Shown here one piece after another: positions 1 through 9,379 of a stretch of 64,000 nucleotides of DNA (its first letter is position 1; every line of letters starts with the position of its first letter). Source of the DNA: CAYLNH01 sp964384625 (GTDB lineage: Bacteria > Verrucomicrobiota > Lentisphaeria > JABSQK01); the NCBI GenBank assembly GCA_964384625.1, contig CAYLNH010000005.1, positions 12,682-76,681 on the forward strand. The letters run 5' to 3'. The notes under the pieces were generated by a model, which was given only the letters and a program-made list of their open reading frames with translations, was not told the DNA's origin and did no database searches. The translations under genes and the position numbers were made by a program.

Positions 1-2
1 GC

Positions 3-785
3 TTGCCGGACGAATATAAAGAAAGCCGCTACGTCAGCGAATTCGTCAAGCGCTACTACAAACCGCCGCGCCGACGGCGCCCGAAGAAGGGGCAGCCCGC
101 GCCGCCGAAACCGCAGCCGAAAGGCAAAGTCCGGCTGACGATCGGCCGCTTCTTCGATTCCGGACACTCTGCCAGTACGAATAAGATGGAACCATTTGTG
201 CAGCAGGCGGTCCCGCTGGACGAGGACGGCAAGCCCCACGGAGAGGAACTCTATCTGAAAGTGCGGCACAACGGCCCGGTTCGCTCCGTCACCTGGAAAC
301 ACGGCCGTAAGCACGGTCCGGAACGACTCTACGCGAAGGGCAAAGTCCGGGTGGAAATCCCGTGGCAGAACGGCAAGATGCACGGCGCCAAAAAGGTCTA
401 TGGCAACAACGGCAAACTCGTCTCCGAAGTCACCTTCGTGAACGGCAAACAGGAGGGCCTGGCCAAGAGCTATGGTCCCAAAGGCAACGTCGTTCGCGTC
501 ATCCCCTACAAAGACGGCAAGAAAAACGGCAAGGCTGTCGACTACTATCCCGGCACCAAGATCGTCAAGCGCGAAGTTGTCTACGAGGACGACGAAATCA
601 ACGGCACCACCAGAGAGTACTTCGCCAACGGCAAACTCAAACGCAAGATGCAGATCAAGGGCAGCCTGATGCACGGCGTTATCGAGATGTACGACGAAGA
701 ATCCGGCCGGCTGGTGCGCAAGGCCTACTTCATCGAGGGCGACAGCGTCTCCGAAGCCGAGTTCAAGCAGAAGTACAAGCCGTAG
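3..785 (+). CDS. MORN/YwqK-like repeat protein, 5' end cut by window edge
   Basis: No start can be chosen because the reading frame is open to the first base; the TTG at 3 may be internal. The visible 260 residues have a Lys/Pro-rich segment (about 22-42) and then at least six tandem units of the type NGKxxGxxxxYxxxGKxxxE, the pattern of MORN/YwqK-like beta-hairpin repeats. Known proteins of this kind are often secreted or envelope-linked and annotated as toxin-antitoxin YwqK family, but biochemical roles are poorly defined. No signal peptide is visible because the N-terminus is missing. The repeat call is firm; a specific function cannot be given. Confidence 0.7.
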   Translation: MPDEYKESRYVSEFVKRYYKPPRRRRPKKGQPAPPKPQPKGKVRLTIGRFFDSGHSASTNKMEPFVQQAVPLDEDGKPHGEELYLKVRHNGPVRSVTWKHGRKHGPERLYAKGKVRVEIPWQNGKMHGAKKVYGNNGKLVSEVTFVNGKQEGLAKSYGPKGNVVRVIPYKDGKKNGKAVDYYPGTKIVKREVVYEDDEINGTTREYFANGKLKRKMQIKGSLMHGVIEMYDEESGRLVRKAYFIEGDSVSEAEFKQKYKP

Positions 786-1501
786 GAAGAGGGGCATTGG
801 TCAACAGCGGCTGATGCCGCGTCAGCAGTCAGTCGGAGAGGACGCGATGACTTCATGACCCGATGATGCCGAGGGCAGCGTGGCGCACACCGCGAGATTC
901 GGCCATTGGAACGCCGGCCTCCTGCCGGCTACGATCCGGGTTGCGTGATCGAACCAGTCCCTGTCGCCGGAATTGTCACCCACCAAGCACACTGCCAAGC
1001 CATCTGCGACCGTCAGGTGTTATTCGGTCTGGTGGTCGATTGTGCCCCATTCACGACCGAGGCAAGCCGATGGGTCAGCACTGCAGGCCATCCGCGGTCC
1101 GCACCGGGGATCGACCTGAGTCGCAATGAGCGTCCCGGCATACCGCCGGGAAAGGAGCGCGGTGTCCCGCGTTCCTGTTCCGCGGCGCAGTCGAAACACG
1201 GGACGGAGGCCCGTGCTGCCTGGGAACGGCCTCTCAAATGCAAGGTCCTCCTTTGGTTTTCTGTGCACGTGCACAAAAAACGGCTGCCGCCTTGGAACCG
1301 CCCGCCCCGGGTGCTGTCCTAGAGAGTGGCTGCACCCGGGTGCAATTTTCTCTGTGAACTTGCATTTGGCTGCATATGCAGGCAGGTTTCGATACCCCAG
1401 ACAATCACCAGCGCTGAACTCAGTCCGAATAATATGAACGTTCAAACCGGCGCCGAAGAACAATTTGCGTGAAACACGAACCAATACGCAGGAGGTACCA
1501 A
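786..1501. other. Intergenic region with degenerate palindromic debris
   Basis: No credible gene is seen; reading frames here are short and repeat-derived. The left half carries GC-rich inverted fragments such as GCCGGCCTCCTGCCGGC near 913-929, and a segment at 1206-1223 (GAGGCCCGTGCTGCCTGG) that recurs at 6589-6606 and resembles one end of the 58-bp repeat family found at 6.1, 24.5 and 25.3 kb. CATTGGTCA lies 10 bases after the stop of the upstream gene (about 796-804) and the same word follows the gene that ends at 5926. The right half, just before exbB, holds the palindrome cluster listed separately. Confidence 0.6.
1262..1380. promoter_or_regulatory. Cluster of TGCA palindromes upstream of exbB
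   Basis: Three perfect palindromes occur in 120 bases: TGTGCACGTGCACA (1262-1275), TGCACCCGGGTGCA (1331-1344) and TGCATATGCA (1371-1380). The tetramer TGCA falls at 1331, 1341, 1361 and 1371, that is, on one face of the helix with 10-base spacing. Such phased dyads are typical of cooperative dimeric repressor or activator binding. The regulator is unknown, and no clear -35/-10 pair was found between here and the exbB start at 1502, so the operator role is inference. Confidence 0.35.
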
Positions 1502-2380
1502 GTGACGATCCGTAAAGCCGTCCTGATTGCCGCCGCGGCGCTGCTGTTGCCCGCCGTCGGCCTGGCGCAGAAGAAGAAGGCCAACAGCAAACCGGCTGCT
1601 GCCGCCAAACCGGCAGTCGCAAAGACCGCTGAGAATCCGGCTTCGGTCCCGGCCGAACCCGCCGTTGATCTGTCCAAGGCGCCGGCGGAAGCCGGCGAGA
1701 AGAAGACCTATCTTGACGAGTTCTTCGACAAGGTAAAGAAGGGCGGCGTCATCATGATCATCCTGCTGGCGCTGTCGGTCATCGGTGTCGGCTATATTCT
1801 GGAGCGGCTGGTCAACCTGCGGCGCGGGCGTATTGCGACGCCGGGGCTGACCGAAACCATCAATGAACTCTATCTGTCGGGGCAGTTCGACGAACTGCAC
1901 GCGGTCTGCAAAAACGACCGCAGCGCGTTGTCCCGCATCATCCTGGCGGTGGTTGATCACCGCAATTGCTCGGTGGCGGACGTGCAGACCATCGCCGGCG
2001 ACATCGGTTCACGGGTGTTGCGGAACCATCTGCAGAAGGCCTATCCCCTGGCCATCATTGCGACCATGGCGCCGCTGCTCGGGCTGCTGGGGACGATTAT
2101 CGGCATGATCGGCGCCTTCGGCACGGTTGCCAGTGTCGGCGAGATGGGGAACGCCAGTATTCTGGCGGACGACATCGCCAAGGCCCTGGTGACGACGGCC
2201 GGCGGGTTGATCGTGGCCATCCCGATGCTCGGCTGCTACCACTTCTTCAAGTCGCGCACGAACAACTTCGCGATTGATCTGGAGGAAGACGTATCTGAAT
2301 TGATCAGCGCCTGGTTCCTGAAGGATCAGGACGAGTTGGCGCCGGCTCCCGCGGAAGCTGCGGCCGACTACGAAGATTAG
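1502..2380 (+). CDS. exbB: ExbB/TolQ/MotA-family proton channel protein with signal peptide
   Basis: Inner-membrane proton channel subunit that should work with the ExbD-like product of the next gene to convert proton motive force into movement of a periplasmic partner. The 292-aa product has a signal peptide-like N-terminus (residues 1-22, ending in LAQ), an Ala/Pro/Lys linker to about 70, and three membrane segments near 82-100, 183-205 and 228-248. The last two contain the family hallmark stretch APLLGLLGTIIGMI and the Gly-rich TTAGGL segment. The GTG at 1502 is chosen over the in-frame GTG at 1469 because GGAGG (1491-1495) sits 6 bases upstream. The cleavable signal and long linker before TM1 are seen in some ExbB variants. 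First gene of a three-gene unit. Confidence 0.92.
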   Translation: MTIRKAVLIAAAALLLPAVGLAQKKKANSKPAAAAKPAVAKTAENPASVPAEPAVDLSKAPAEAGEKKTYLDEFFDKVKKGGVIMIILLALSVIGVGYILERLVNLRRGRIATPGLTETINELYLSGQFDELHAVCKNDRSALSRIILAVVDHRNCSVADVQTIAGDIGSRVLRNHLQKAYPLAIIATMAPLLGLLGTIIGMIGAFGTVASVGEMGNASILADDIAKALVTTAGGLIVAIPMLGCYHFFKSRTNNFAIDLEEDVSELISAWFLKDQDELAPAPAEAAADYED

Positions 2381-2400
2381 AACAGCGGAAGGATTCAGCC

Positions 2401-2817
2401 ATGCGCTTCAATGTGTCCGATGACGAAGGCACCGAGATCCAGATGACGCCGTTGATCGACTGCGTCTTTCTGCTGCTGATCTTCTTTCTCGTTGCCACGG
2501 TCATGAAGAAAATCGAAAAGGAATTGCCGGTGGAACTGCCGCGTTCGGCGGCGGCGATGGAGATGGCTCAACAGGAGGACATCCTGATAATCTCGATTGA
2601 CGCAGCCGGCAACTACTATCTGGGGGCAACCCCGATCTCGCTGGAAATTCTGCATTCCCGCCTGCGGGAAACGGCGAAGACCAATCCGAACCGTCGCATT
2701 CGCATCGACGGCGACCGGCGGGCGCCGTTCCAGAGTTTTGTACATCTGATGGATCTATGTCGATTCGAGGGTTTGAAAAATGTCGGAGTCCACACCAAAT
2801 CGGAACGCAAGCGGTAG
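2401..2817 (+). CDS. exbD: ExbD/TolR-family biopolymer transport protein
   Basis: Partner of the ExbB-like protein. The 138-aa product has a short cytoplasmic N-terminus with the family motif MTPLIDCVF; D20 is the expected proton-carrying aspartate. One membrane helix (about 19-35) is followed by a periplasmic domain of about 95 residues. The start is 20 bases after the exbB stop, with GGAAGGA upstream. The 3' end overlaps the next gene by 38 bases in another frame, which implies translational coupling and a shared machine. Confidence 0.93.
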   Translation: MRFNVSDDEGTEIQMTPLIDCVFLLLIFFLVATVMKKIEKELPVELPRSAAAMEMAQQEDILIISIDAAGNYYLGATPISLEILHSRLRETAKTNPNRRIRIDGDRRAPFQSFVHLMDLCRFEGLKNVGVHTKSERKR

Positions 2818-5800
2818 CCCGTTCCACCGCACCTGTCTTTCCCGCCGACGCGAGCGCGGCGGCACGCTCTGGGTCTTCGGCTCGATGCTGGTCCACGCGA
2901 TCGCCGTCGGCATGCTGGTGTTCTTTGTCGTCAAGGACGTTGATCTCAAAGAGAAACTGAAGCAGCAGCAGGAACGCACGATGGCGGCGGAGCATGTCGA
3001 GAAGGTCGCCGAGCACATCCAGGACGCCAACGTCGAAGCACTCCGGTCGAACGTCCTCGGACTGATGGATGTCAAGAGTGAACTCGACGCTATGGTGCGC
3101 GGCAGCGGCCAGGTCTACAGCAAGTTTGCCGAAGAACAGATGAATCGCGATCCGGCGACGCTGGTGCAACTGCTGCGGGAGTCGATTGCGTCCTTGAAAC
3201 AGGCCGAGGAGCACCAGCACCAATTGGTCCCGGCGCTGCGGGAAGAGCTGCCGTTCAATCCCAAGAGCAGCGACAAGGAGGTCCTTGAAACACTCAAGCA
3301 GAAGAAAGCCGTGATCCGGAAGCACAGCGTTCCGGTGCGCGACGGCCTGGCCAGATCGGAAGAGACCATGGCGCAGGCGTTGACGGAACTGGGCTGGGTC
3401 GCGACTGAGGACCTGCGCCGGCGGCAGCAAGAGCTCTGTGCGCTGCAGAACGAAGCCCGCGCCGCGCAGAACACCGCCAATCAGAACTGGGGCCATCTGC
3501 GCTATAACCAGGGACGGCTCGGCCGCGTGAAGTACGATGTCAAACGCGCGAAAGACCACCTGGCCTCGGCGAAGCAGGAGGTCCCGACCTGGGAAGCCCG
3601 GGTCGCCAATCGCAAGAAAGAATTGGTCGCTGCCAAAGAGCGCTATGCCGACGCGATGAGGAAATACGAAGCCGCGAAGGACAAGGCCGAAGCCATGAAG
3701 AAGGCGCTGGCCGCCGCCGACAAGGCCAAGGCAGACAAGAAGAAACTGCGGTCGCTCCGGAACAACGTCAAGAAAGCCGACCGCGCCGCCGGCGGCGCCA
3801 GGAAGAACATGGGCCGTGCCAAAGGCGCGATTGCGAAGACGGAGAAAAGTTTGCGTAGCGATATCAACCGCCTGGAACAGAAGGCCAAACCGGGAGTGCC
3901 CAAAGCAGAAGCCCAGCTCGGCGACAAAACCAAACGGCTGCAGAAACTGGAAACCGATATCGCCAACATGATGAAAACCTGGGAGGATTCCAGTCGGAAG
4001 TCGAACGAGATCCTCAAACAGATCATCCCCCGCGAAGAGAAAATCCTGGCGGACCTGCTGGCGTTTCTTAAAAGCCGGCAGCCGACGGCGCCGGCGACAC
4101 CCCGGCCGCTGCCTACGGTGACCGACATGAAGACGGTCTACGAAATGGACCTCGCCCAGTTGTATGAGACGGCGGACCGGCTCGAAGCACAGATTGTCGA
4201 GGAATACAAGACCGTGCGCGGCATCAAACTGGCGATGCTGCGGGCGATGGTCCTGAAAACGGCTGTCAGCTACATCGACGCTCCCAAACCGGAGCGGCTG
4301 GAGATCGCCGACGAATTGCTGATCGGCACGCCGACGTCGGCCAAGGGCCTGGAACGCCAGAAGGTCGCGATCAAAGCGGCGCTGGCGGAGGGCGGCAAGA
4401 TGGAAGCCTACTGCCGGGCGCTTTTGGCATCACTGCTCGAGGAAGAGCAGCAGGAAGAACTGGGTGCGGATATCCTGGCCGAAGAAGAATTGGCGGCGGA
4501 AGAGCCCATGGACCAGCCCGAAGAGGAATTGACTGCCGAGCAGGAGGAACTGCTGGAGGATTTCAAGACGCTGAAAAAGGAGATCGAGGAAGCGATCGAC
4601 GAAGGCGAGGACATCAAGGACGCCATTGAAAAGGCCATGGACGTGGCTGAGGAACAGGAGCTCAACGAGGAGTTGAAAGAGGAGCTTAAAGAAGCCCTCG
4701 AAGAAGCTGTTGACGAGCTTGAGGAAGAAGTAGCCGAAGCTCCTGAGGAAGCAGAGGCCGAAGAAGCCGCCGAAGCCGAAGAAGCCGCTGAAGAAGGTGG
4801 CGAAAAGGCTGCCGAAGCCGCTGAAGAGGGCGGCGAAGAAGCTGCCGAAGAGGGCGGCAAACTCGCTGCTGCCAAGAAGGCGATGAAGGCGGCTGCCGGA
4901 AAAGTGATTGATGGCGCTGTTGCTGCCGCCGAGGGCGGCGAGCAAGCTGCTGAAGGCGGCGAAGCAACAGCAGAAGGCGGCGAGGACGCTGCAGAAGGCG
5001 GTGAGGACGCTGCTGAAGGCGGCGAGAAGGCGACGGCCGATGCCGGCAAGGCCGCGGCGGCCGCAGCCAAAGCCGCTGCCGCCGCGCTCAAGGGACAACT
5101 CGCCAAGGCCGCTGCCATGGAAGCTGCCTCCAGTGAAACCACCGCTCGTGCCGTGGACCTCAGTGGCCTGATGAAAATGAGTGGGAAGGCCGTGCAGGCG
5201 GCGATGGCGAAAGCCGCCGCCGGGACGTCGTCGAAATCATCGTCGTCCAGCGCCGCAAGCAATACCAGCGGCGGCAGTCGTGGAACGCAGGGCGGCGGTG
5301 CCGGCGCCCGAACCGTAACGAAACAGCAGGTCAAGCAGTATATTCGGATCCCGTCAGGGGTGCCGCCGCTGCACTCGAAGACCGGCGGTATGCGATGGGG
5401 CCGGATCATCAGCAAGAAGTCGGGGACGCCCACGTCCTGGCTGGTGATCGACAGTTGGTATGTGGTTGGCCCGTGGCCGAACCCGGCCCGCGCCAACCGT
5501 GACCGCAAGTTCCCGCCCGAGAACGCCATTGACCTGGATGCCAGTTACATCGGCAAAGACGGCAAGCCCATGAAGTGGGAATGGACGCAGGCAACCACCG
5601 CCTGGCATTGGACCAATGTCCTGCCGCCGTCGCAACAGCCGTATGCAATCTACTACTTCTTCACTGAAGTCTGGTGTGATGAGGAGTGTGATCTCTGGCT
5701 GGCCACGGGCAGCGACGACAAATCCAAGATCTGGGTCAACGACATGCTCATCTGGGAAAGCGGGCCCTGGCACAAGAACTGGCGGATCAACGAAGGGTTT

Positions 5801-5926
5801 CGCAAAGTCCACTTCAAGAAAGGCCGCAACAAGATCCTGTATCGGCTGGAGAACGGCCACGGCGGTGCGGCGATGTCGTTGTCGGTTCGCACGGCGCCAT
5901 GGAAAGAACCGCCGCCGAAGAAGTAG
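2780..5926 (+). CDS. Giant single-pass coiled-coil protein with C-terminal jelly-roll-like domain, coupled to ExbBD
   Basis: A 1048-aa protein with a short basic cytoplasmic tail, one membrane helix (about 29-51) and then periplasmic sequence, the topology of TonB or TolA. Residues 55-430 are a long charged coiled coil rich in Lys/Ala/Glu. Residues about 550-790 are Glu/Ala-rich and include heptapeptide repeats of the type AAEGGED. A Ser/Gly linker follows (about 825-870). The last 170 residues contain WYVVGPWPNP, a GSDDKSKIWVND segment and a KKGRNKILYRLENG segment, resembling the PA14/sugar-binding-like jelly-roll domains common in Planctomycetes and relatives. It overlaps exbD by 38 bases. 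Being driven by ExbBD is an inference from the topology and overlap; no TonB C-terminal domain is visible. Confidence 0.75.
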   Translation: MSESTPNRNASGSPFHRTCLSRRRERGGTLWVFGSMLVHAIAVGMLVFFVVKDVDLKEKLKQQQERTMAAEHVEKVAEHIQDANVEALRSNVLGLMDVKSELDAMVRGSGQVYSKFAEEQMNRDPATLVQLLRESIASLKQAEEHQHQLVPALREELPFNPKSSDKEVLETLKQKKAVIRKHSVPVRDGLARSEETMAQALTELGWVATEDLRRRQQELCALQNEARAAQNTANQNWGHLRYNQGRLGRVKYDVKRAKDHLASAKQEVPTWEARVANRKKELVAAKERYADAMRKYEAAKDKAEAMKKALAAADKAKADKKKLRSLRNNVKKADRAAGGARKNMGRAKGAIAKTEKSLRSDINRLEQKAKPGVPKAEAQLGDKTKRLQKLETDIANMMKTWEDSSRKSNEILKQIIPREEKILADLLAFLKSRQPTAPATPRPLPTVTDMKTVYEMDLAQLYETADRLEAQIVEEYKTVRGIKLAMLRAMVLKTAVSYIDAPKPERLEIADELLIGTPTSAKGLERQKVAIKAALAEGGKMEAYCRALLASLLEEEQQEELGADILAEEELAAEEPMDQPEEELTAEQEELLEDFKTLKKEIEEAIDEGEDIKDAIEKAMDVAEEQELNEELKEELKEALEEAVDELEEEVAEAPEEAEAEEAAEAEEAAEEGGEKAAEAAEEGGEEAAEEGGKLAAAKKAMKAAAGKVIDGAVAAAEGGEQAAEGGEATAEGGEDAAEGGEDAAEGGEKATADAGKAAAAAAKAAAAALKGQLAKAAAMEAASSETTARAVDLSGLMKMSGKAVQAAMAKAAAGTSSKSSSSSAASNTSGGSRGTQGGGAGARTVTKQQVKQYIRIPSGVPPLHSKTGGMRWGRIISKKSGTPTSWLVIDSWYVVGPWPNPARANRDRKFPPENAIDLDASYIGKDGKPMKWEWTQATTAWHWTNVLPPSQQPYAIYYFFTEVWCDEECDLWLATGSDDKSKIWVNDMLIWESGPWHKNWRINEGFRKVHFKKGRNKILYRLENGHGGAAMSLSVRTAPWKEPPPKK

Positions 5927-6646
5927 CCGCAGGGCGGCAACTTCAGTCATTGGTCAAGAGTTGCTTAAGCAGCGTCATTTGTCATTGACCAAGTTCCTGA
6001 GCGCCGTCGAAGGGATTATTCGGACAGAACACGATGATGATTTCATGACTCCGTGACGTCGAATTGGAAGCGCGCCTTGCACACGGCCATGCAAGTAGCG
6101 CGGGTCTCTGCTTGCCCGGCGTAGCCTCGCGCGAAGACTGGCCCCGCGTTCCTCCTTTGACCGACCCAATTCTACCAACCCACGTCGCCGGGATCACAGA
6201 GCGCCTTGCACGGCGCCAGGCGGTACGGGCTTTTGCGTGCCCGGAGAAGCCTTGTGCGATGTGTTGGGCCGTAGCCTTTGGGGCAAGTTTGAGTTCGGGG
6301 CCCGGGACTCGACGTCCCCGCTGCAAGCGATGGGGCCGCGGCTTGGAACGTGCAGTTGAAGTTCGCACTGTGGCTTCCGCCTGAATGGCGGAGACGACGA
6401 AGTCTGTGGCTGATCGTGCGATCAGCAGTGAGCGAAGCGATCGTCAACGTCGGCCGTGAAAACAGGCCGCAACCATGCACTCGACTCCAATCCGAGCGAT
6501 GTATGCCACCAACCGGCGTTGCCGGAATCACCAAACGCTCCACACGCCGCAAGGACCTGCTGGTGGCGCCATTCAGGGATACAGGGCAGAGGCCCGTGCT
6601 GCTTGGCAAGGGACACGGATCGAGTACGACCTCCAATGACCAATGA
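5927..6646. other. Gene-free 720-bp repeat-rich spacer
   Basis: It lies between two convergent genes. No credible coding frame is seen. It holds one full copy of the 58-bp palindromic repeat (6095-6152), a related partial fragment at 6589-6606 also found at 1206-1223, several GCCGGGATCAC/GCCGGAATCAC segments (about 6187-6198 and 6527-6538), and a CATTGGTCAA word soon after the upstream stop. No strong intrinsic terminator was found for either convergent gene. Confidence 0.6.
6095..6152 (+). repeat. 58-bp palindromic repeat, copy A
   Basis: Begins GTAGCGCGGGTCTCTGC and ends GACTGGCCCCGCGTTCC. It matches copies at 24461-24518 (same strand) and 25252-25534 (opposite strand) with a few substitutions. 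CGCGGG near one end pairs with CCCGCG near the other, so a single strand can fold. The full-length match 18 kb from the transposase-linked copies shows that the family is dispersed. Confidence 0.8.
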
Positions 6647-6660
6647 CTACTGACCAGTGG
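6633..6660. repeat. Four 7-bp units over the kinase stop codon
   Basis: Units are CCAATGA, CCAATGA, CTACTGA and CCAGTGG. The TAG stop of the minus-strand kinase gene (6647-6649) lies inside the third unit. One of several 7-bp arrays placed at gene ends in this window. Confidence 0.6.
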
Positions 6661-9376
6661 AGCGCTGCTCTACTTCGACGACATAGCGGAAGCCGATATC
6701 CGTCGGCACGACGGCGGTGTCGCTGGCGTAGGCGCAATAGAGGAAGCGTTTGGTGGTGGAAGCACTGGCGCCCTTGACCCGATAGAAGGGGCTGTCGAAG
6801 GGGAAACGGGATGCCGTCCATTCGCGGGCGTTGCCGGCCATGTCGAGAACGCCGTAAACGGAGCGGTCGTATTCGCAGGAACCCACGGGCGCCCAGAAGG
6901 GGAGGATGGCTTTCTTCCGGCGGTTGTCCAGGGTCAGCGCATAGGACGGATCGTAGGTGTTGCCCCAGACATACGCGCGGCCGTCAACGCCGCGGGCGGC
7001 CTTCTCCCACTCGAGCGCCGTCGGCAGGCGCACGGTTTTGCCGGTCTTCCGGCTGAGCCAGTCGCAATATTTGACGGCGGCTTCCTGGGTAATGCCGACG
7101 ATCGGGTGGTAGTCCTTGACCGGCCCCAGGAGTTTGCCGTTCTTCTTGTCCCAGGCCGGGTCGAAGTGTCGGCGATCGCGGGAAAACCGAATGTAGCTCA
7201 TATACTCGTCCAGCTTGTTGCCGCCGTCCGGATCGAACCAGAATTCCTTGTATTCCTTGACTGTGACCTCGTTCCTCTTGATCACGTAGCCGGGCAGATG
7301 TTCTTCCTGCAGGCGCAGGAAGCGCGCGTGCACGCCGCCGGTGTAAAACGGGCCGGCGGGAATATAGACCAGCTCTTCCGGCATCCCCGGCGGCAGGGAG
7401 ACGTTGATCTTCTCGTTCTCGGCGTGGTCGATCTTGAAGGGCAGGCGTACCGGTGGGCGGTCATCGCGTTTGATAGTCGCCAGGTACGAGCCTTTCGGCA
7501 GGCGTCGCTGCGGGATCGGAGTCTTCCCCCACAGCTCGCCTTCCGGCTCGTCGGCGGCAGAAAACGGCGCCGCGTCGAGATCGATTCGCCGAACGTAGAC
7601 GTCGGCGGCAGTCGGGCTGGTTTCAATCGTGATGCTGCCGTCGCCCTTGACCAGTTCACTGAACAGCAGCAGGTCCTTGCGGGCCCGGGGATCGGCCCGT
7701 TCGAAGTTCGGGCCGAGGAAATTCCGGGTGAAGTCCAGCAGTTCCTCGAGCCGTTTGTAGTTGCCGACCAGGATTGCATAACGCATTCGGTTGCCGACGA
7801 TTTCGTTTACCGCCTCCCGGGCCTCCGGCAGGTGGTTTTCCCGCTGAGCCACGCTCGTGTAGAAGACCATGGCAATATCGTACTGGTTCTCGCTGCGGCT
7901 GTGGAGGTCCGCCAGTTCGGCCTCCAACTGCAGTTCTGCCGCGCTCTTGTCCTTGAACTTCTGGTTCACCCGCAGCTCCTCCAGTTTCGTGAAGACCGCG
8001 ACTTTCCGGTCGTAGAGCCTGGTCCCGATCGCCCGGTGGACCTCGCCCTGGGTCACCAGCGTTTTCAGCCGGACATAGCGGATCAACATGGTGGTCGCGG
8101 CGCCGGTGATGAGCACCGCGATCGCCGCCGCCACGGTGCTGCTGATCACCGCATGACGCCGACACCACTTCCAGAGGCGCGTCGGCAGCGGCTCCCACAC
8201 GGCGGTAATGGGTTTGCCCTGCAGATAGCGGTTGATGTCGTCCAGAAACGCCTGCACCGATTCGTAGCGGTCCTCCTTTGACGTGGCCAATGCCTTCATG
8301 CAGATGGCGTTGAGGTCCCGCGGGATGTTCATGTCGGGCGCAAACTGGGCCGGCGGCTGGATATGCCCGGAGACGACGTCGCGCAGGATATCGCGGATGC
8401 TCGGACCGGCGATCGGGCGTTCGTAAGTGAGGATCTCGTAGAGGATGACGCCGAGGCTGTAGAGGTCAGTGCGTTCATCGAGCTCCGAAACCTTGCCGCG
8501 TGCCTGCTCGGGAGCCATATAAACCGGGGTGCCGGCGACTTCGCCGTCGACAGTGGTGGTGCCGGTGTCAAGATCCAGTACCCGGTCCAACGCCGCGCCG
8601 CTGTCAACGGATTTCTGTTCTTCCTCGCCGATGATCTTCGCCAGTCCCCAGTCGAGCACGAGGACTTCGCCGAAGTCGCCGATCATGATGTTGTCAGGCT
8701 TCAGGTCGCGGTGGATCACGCCGCGGCTGTGAGCGAAGGCGACGGCCTGGCAGACATGCGAAAACACATCCAGCAGATTTCCGCGATTGTACTTCTTACT
8801 GTAGTCCGGCTTGTTGTTCAGCAGACCGCTGATCACCTGCCGCAGCGATTCGCCCTTGACCCGTTTCATGGTGAAATACACGCGGCCCTTGACGTCAACC
8901 CCCATTTCATGGACCGGCATGATATTGGGGTGCTCGAGTTGCGCCATGACCCGGGCTTCGCGAACGAAACGGGTCTTCTGCTCACGGTTCTTGCGGTATT
9001 TGTCGTGCAGGCATTTGACGGCGACCCGGCGTCCCAGGTGCGGGTCGTTGGCGCTCTGGACAGTGGCGATGCCGCCGCTGCCGATCGCGTGGAAATCCCG
9101 GTACCGCGCGTAATCGTTCGGCAAGTCCTCAGGGCGCAACAGCCCGTCGGGCCGGCCGTCGGTTCGGTGCGTCTGCAGCACGAGCGTCGGGTCGTTCAGG
9201 TCGATCTGCGGCGTTTCGGAGCGCGGCCCTTGGGCGGCTTGCCGACTCTTGTCCTCAATCGTCTCGGCTTCCGCGTCCAGGTTCCATTCGGGAACCGGCG
9301 TCTTGTCGCCTGCAATCGGCATATCGTCGTCGCTAGCCATTTTCAACCAGTTGCCAATTTGTCCTTGAGACGCCAT
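6647..9376 (-). CDS. Ser/Thr protein kinase fused to a formylglycine-enzyme-like domain
   Basis: A 909-aa membrane kinase. The Hanks-type domain spans about 92-385, with the Gly-rich loop GSGGIATV (99-106), lysine in VAVKCL (K121), HRDLKPDN (222-229), DWG in place of DFG (242-244) and GTPVYMAPE (282-290). One membrane helix lies at about 409-431. The outer part has a helical segment, a PEGA-like beta domain (about 581-660) and an FGE/sulfatase-modifying-factor-like domain (about 666-905, ending in GFRYVVE). Kinase/FGE fusions are known in Planctomycetes and relatives, where the FGE part is usually thought to bind ligand rather than make formylglycine. The ATG at 9376 is 3 bases after the stop of a small upstream ORF; an internal ATG at 9340 is also possible. 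It lies downstream of the hydrogenase sensor genes on the same strand. Confidence 0.9.
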   Translation of the reverse strand: MASQGQIGNWLKMASDDDMPIAGDKTPVPEWNLDAEAETIEDKSRQAAQGPRSETPQIDLNDPTLVLQTHRTDGRPDGLLRPEDLPNDYARYRDFHAIGSGGIATVQSANDPHLGRRVAVKCLHDKYRKNREQKTRFVREARVMAQLEHPNIMPVHEMGVDVKGRVYFTMKRVKGESLRQVISGLLNNKPDYSKKYNRGNLLDVFSHVCQAVAFAHSRGVIHRDLKPDNIMIGDFGEVLVLDWGLAKIIGEEEQKSVDSGAALDRVLDLDTGTTTVDGEVAGTPVYMAPEQARGKVSELDERTDLYSLGVILYEILTYERPIAGPSIRDILRDVVSGHIQPPAQFAPDMNIPRDLNAICMKALATSKEDRYESVQAFLDDINRYLQGKPITAVWEPLPTRLWKWCRRHAVISSTVAAAIAVLITGAATTMLIRYVRLKTLVTQGEVHRAIGTRLYDRKVAVFTKLEELRVNQKFKDKSAAELQLEAELADLHSRSENQYDIAMVFYTSVAQRENHLPEAREAVNEIVGNRMRYAILVGNYKRLEELLDFTRNFLGPNFERADPRARKDLLLFSELVKGDGSITIETSPTAADVYVRRIDLDAAPFSAADEPEGELWGKTPIPQRRLPKGSYLATIKRDDRPPVRLPFKIDHAENEKINVSLPPGMPEELVYIPAGPFYTGGVHARFLRLQEEHLPGYVIKRNEVTVKEYKEFWFDPDGGNKLDEYMSYIRFSRDRRHFDPAWDKKNGKLLGPVKDYHPIVGITQEAAVKYCDWLSRKTGKTVRLPTALEWEKAARGVDGRAYVWGNTYDPSYALTLDNRRKKAILPFWAPVGSCEYDRSVYGVLDMAGNAREWTASRFPFDSPFYRVKGASASTTKRFLYCAYASDTAVVPTDIGFRYVVEVEQRSTGQ

Positions 9377-9379
9377 AAG

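Noticed and set aside
4408..5529. Long minus-strand frames over the 1048-aa gene (up to 373 aa)
   Set aside because: Composition is Ser/Ala/Phe-rich shadow of the Glu/Ala repeats on the other strand; the plus-strand gene has clear membrane and domain structure.
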